Positions 6,915 to 7,150 of a DNA stretch of 7,150 bases are shown in pieces (position 1 is the first letter of the stretch; every line of letters starts with the position of its first letter). The position numbers and the translations under genes are program-made. A model generated the notes under the pieces. The model was not told where the DNA came from. It did not search any database and worked only from the letters and a program-made list of their open reading frames with translations. Origin of the DNA: CAMEON01 sp045643785 (lineage in GTDB: Bacteria > Bacillota > Clostridia > Oscillospirales > CAG-272); NCBI GenBank assembly GCA_045643785.1, contig JAZRFR010000124.1, positions 1 to 7,150 on the forward strand, written 5' to 3'.

Positions 6915-7150
6915 TTGGGCAAGAGGAAACCGTGGGTTGCCCCCAAACAGGCGCCTAACCGCCCGGCCGTCACTCTGACGACCGTGGGGCTCCATGGCAA
7001 ACTGCGACTTGACAGCGCATTGGCCATTTTGCCCACTGGCAAAATGGCGCGCAGATAAGGCGATAGAATTCTTAAGGAAAGTACCGTGGGTACTTTCCTT
7101 AAGCGGTGTTCTTTTGGTACTTTTCTGTCACTGCTGACAGAAAAGTACAT
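6915..7150 (-). repeat. Right, inverted copy of the multi-hairpin element
   Basis: Hairpins given on the + strand from the centre outward: CGTCA (6968-6972) with TGACG (6976-6980), loop CTC, partner of the left GAG-loop hairpin; GCCATTTTGCC (7023-7033) with its complement (7038-7048), 11 bp, partner of H3; CTTAAGGAAAGTACC (7071-7085) with its complement (7089-7103), 15 bp, loop GTG (CAC on the minus strand), partner of H2; GTACTTTTCTGTC (7117-7129) with its complement (7136-7148), 13 bp, partner of H1. Near the centre, GGGCAA (6917-6922) may pair with TTGCCC (6937-6942). Loops CAC and GAG are the same in both copies when read on the element strand. Confidence 0.85.

Larger units (their letters stand above)
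6678..7150. repeat. Inverted pair of multi-hairpin elements, unrecognised family
   Basis: Starts 44 bases after the mutS stop and reaches the window edge. Two copies, 6678-6914 and 6915-7150, are reverse complements of each other with divergence. The outer 82 bases match at 62 positions by hand count, and paired landmarks keep a constant midpoint near 6914, so there is almost no net insertion or deletion. Each copy carries the same four hairpins in mirrored order, with differences in the stems compensated on both arms. CCCACGGT or its complement ACCGTGGG occurs four times (6738, 6929, 6981, 7083) and CTTAAG four times inside the element. No protein coding is supported. It may be a non-coding RNA locus, a MITE-like element or a palindromic repeat pair. 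The right end may continue beyond the window. Confidence 0.85.

Noticed and set aside
6675..7058. Plus-strand open frame through the multi-hairpin element
   Set aside because: Starts at TTG or ATG without a ribosome binding site, and its translation simply follows hairpin arms. Compensated changes fit structure, not protein.
6806..7150. Minus-strand open frame in the right copy of the element
   Set aside because: Its residues mirror the plus-strand frame of the left copy only because the copies are inverted repeats; no start signal and no known domain.

Overview
The window looks like a chromosomal segment from a Gram-positive, moderately GC-rich member of the Clostridia, possibly Oscillospirales-like. 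This rests on four things: perfect TTGACA-N17-TATAAT promoters in AT-rich gaps, strong AGGAG-type ribosome binding sites, GC-rich coding sequence with C/G-biased third codon positions, and the order miaB, YlbF/YmcA-family gene, mutS. Bacillus subtilis has a related order (ymcB/miaB, ymcA/ricA, cotE, mutS, mutL). No species can be named from the sequence alone.

Layout, all genes on the + strand: (1) 1-166, a non-coding upstream stretch with a weak stem-loop and a C9 tract; (2) argH (239-1612), with its own consensus promoter and a clear intrinsic terminator, so it is a self-contained unit; (3) miaB (1774-3198), with a second consensus promoter; (4) a 216-base gap holding a GC-rich 17-bp stem-loop; (5) a YlbF/YmcA (Ric) family gene (3415-3822) ending in a four-cysteine tail; (6) a 207-base gap almost filled by palindromic repeats bounded by GTAGGGGCG and CGCCCCTAC; (7) mutS (4030-6633); (8) from 6634 to the window end, no gene, but a striking inverted pair of hairpin arrays.

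argH catalyses the last step of arginine synthesis. miaB and the YlbF/YmcA gene both relate to RNA: MiaB methylthiolates tRNA, and the Ric proteins of Bacillus act in mRNA maturation and can carry Fe-S clusters. mutS starts mismatch repair. No terminator with a U tract is visible between miaB and the end of mutS, so the three genes may be co-transcribed through structured spacers. mutL, often next to mutS, is not in the window.

The most unusual part is 6678-7150. Two diverged copies of a sequence of about 236 bases face each other around a centre near 6914. Each carries the same four hairpins. Where the copies differ inside a stem, both arms have changed so that pairing is kept (about ten compensated pairs by hand count). 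This points to selection or a copying mechanism acting on folded RNA or single-stranded DNA. I do not recognise the family.
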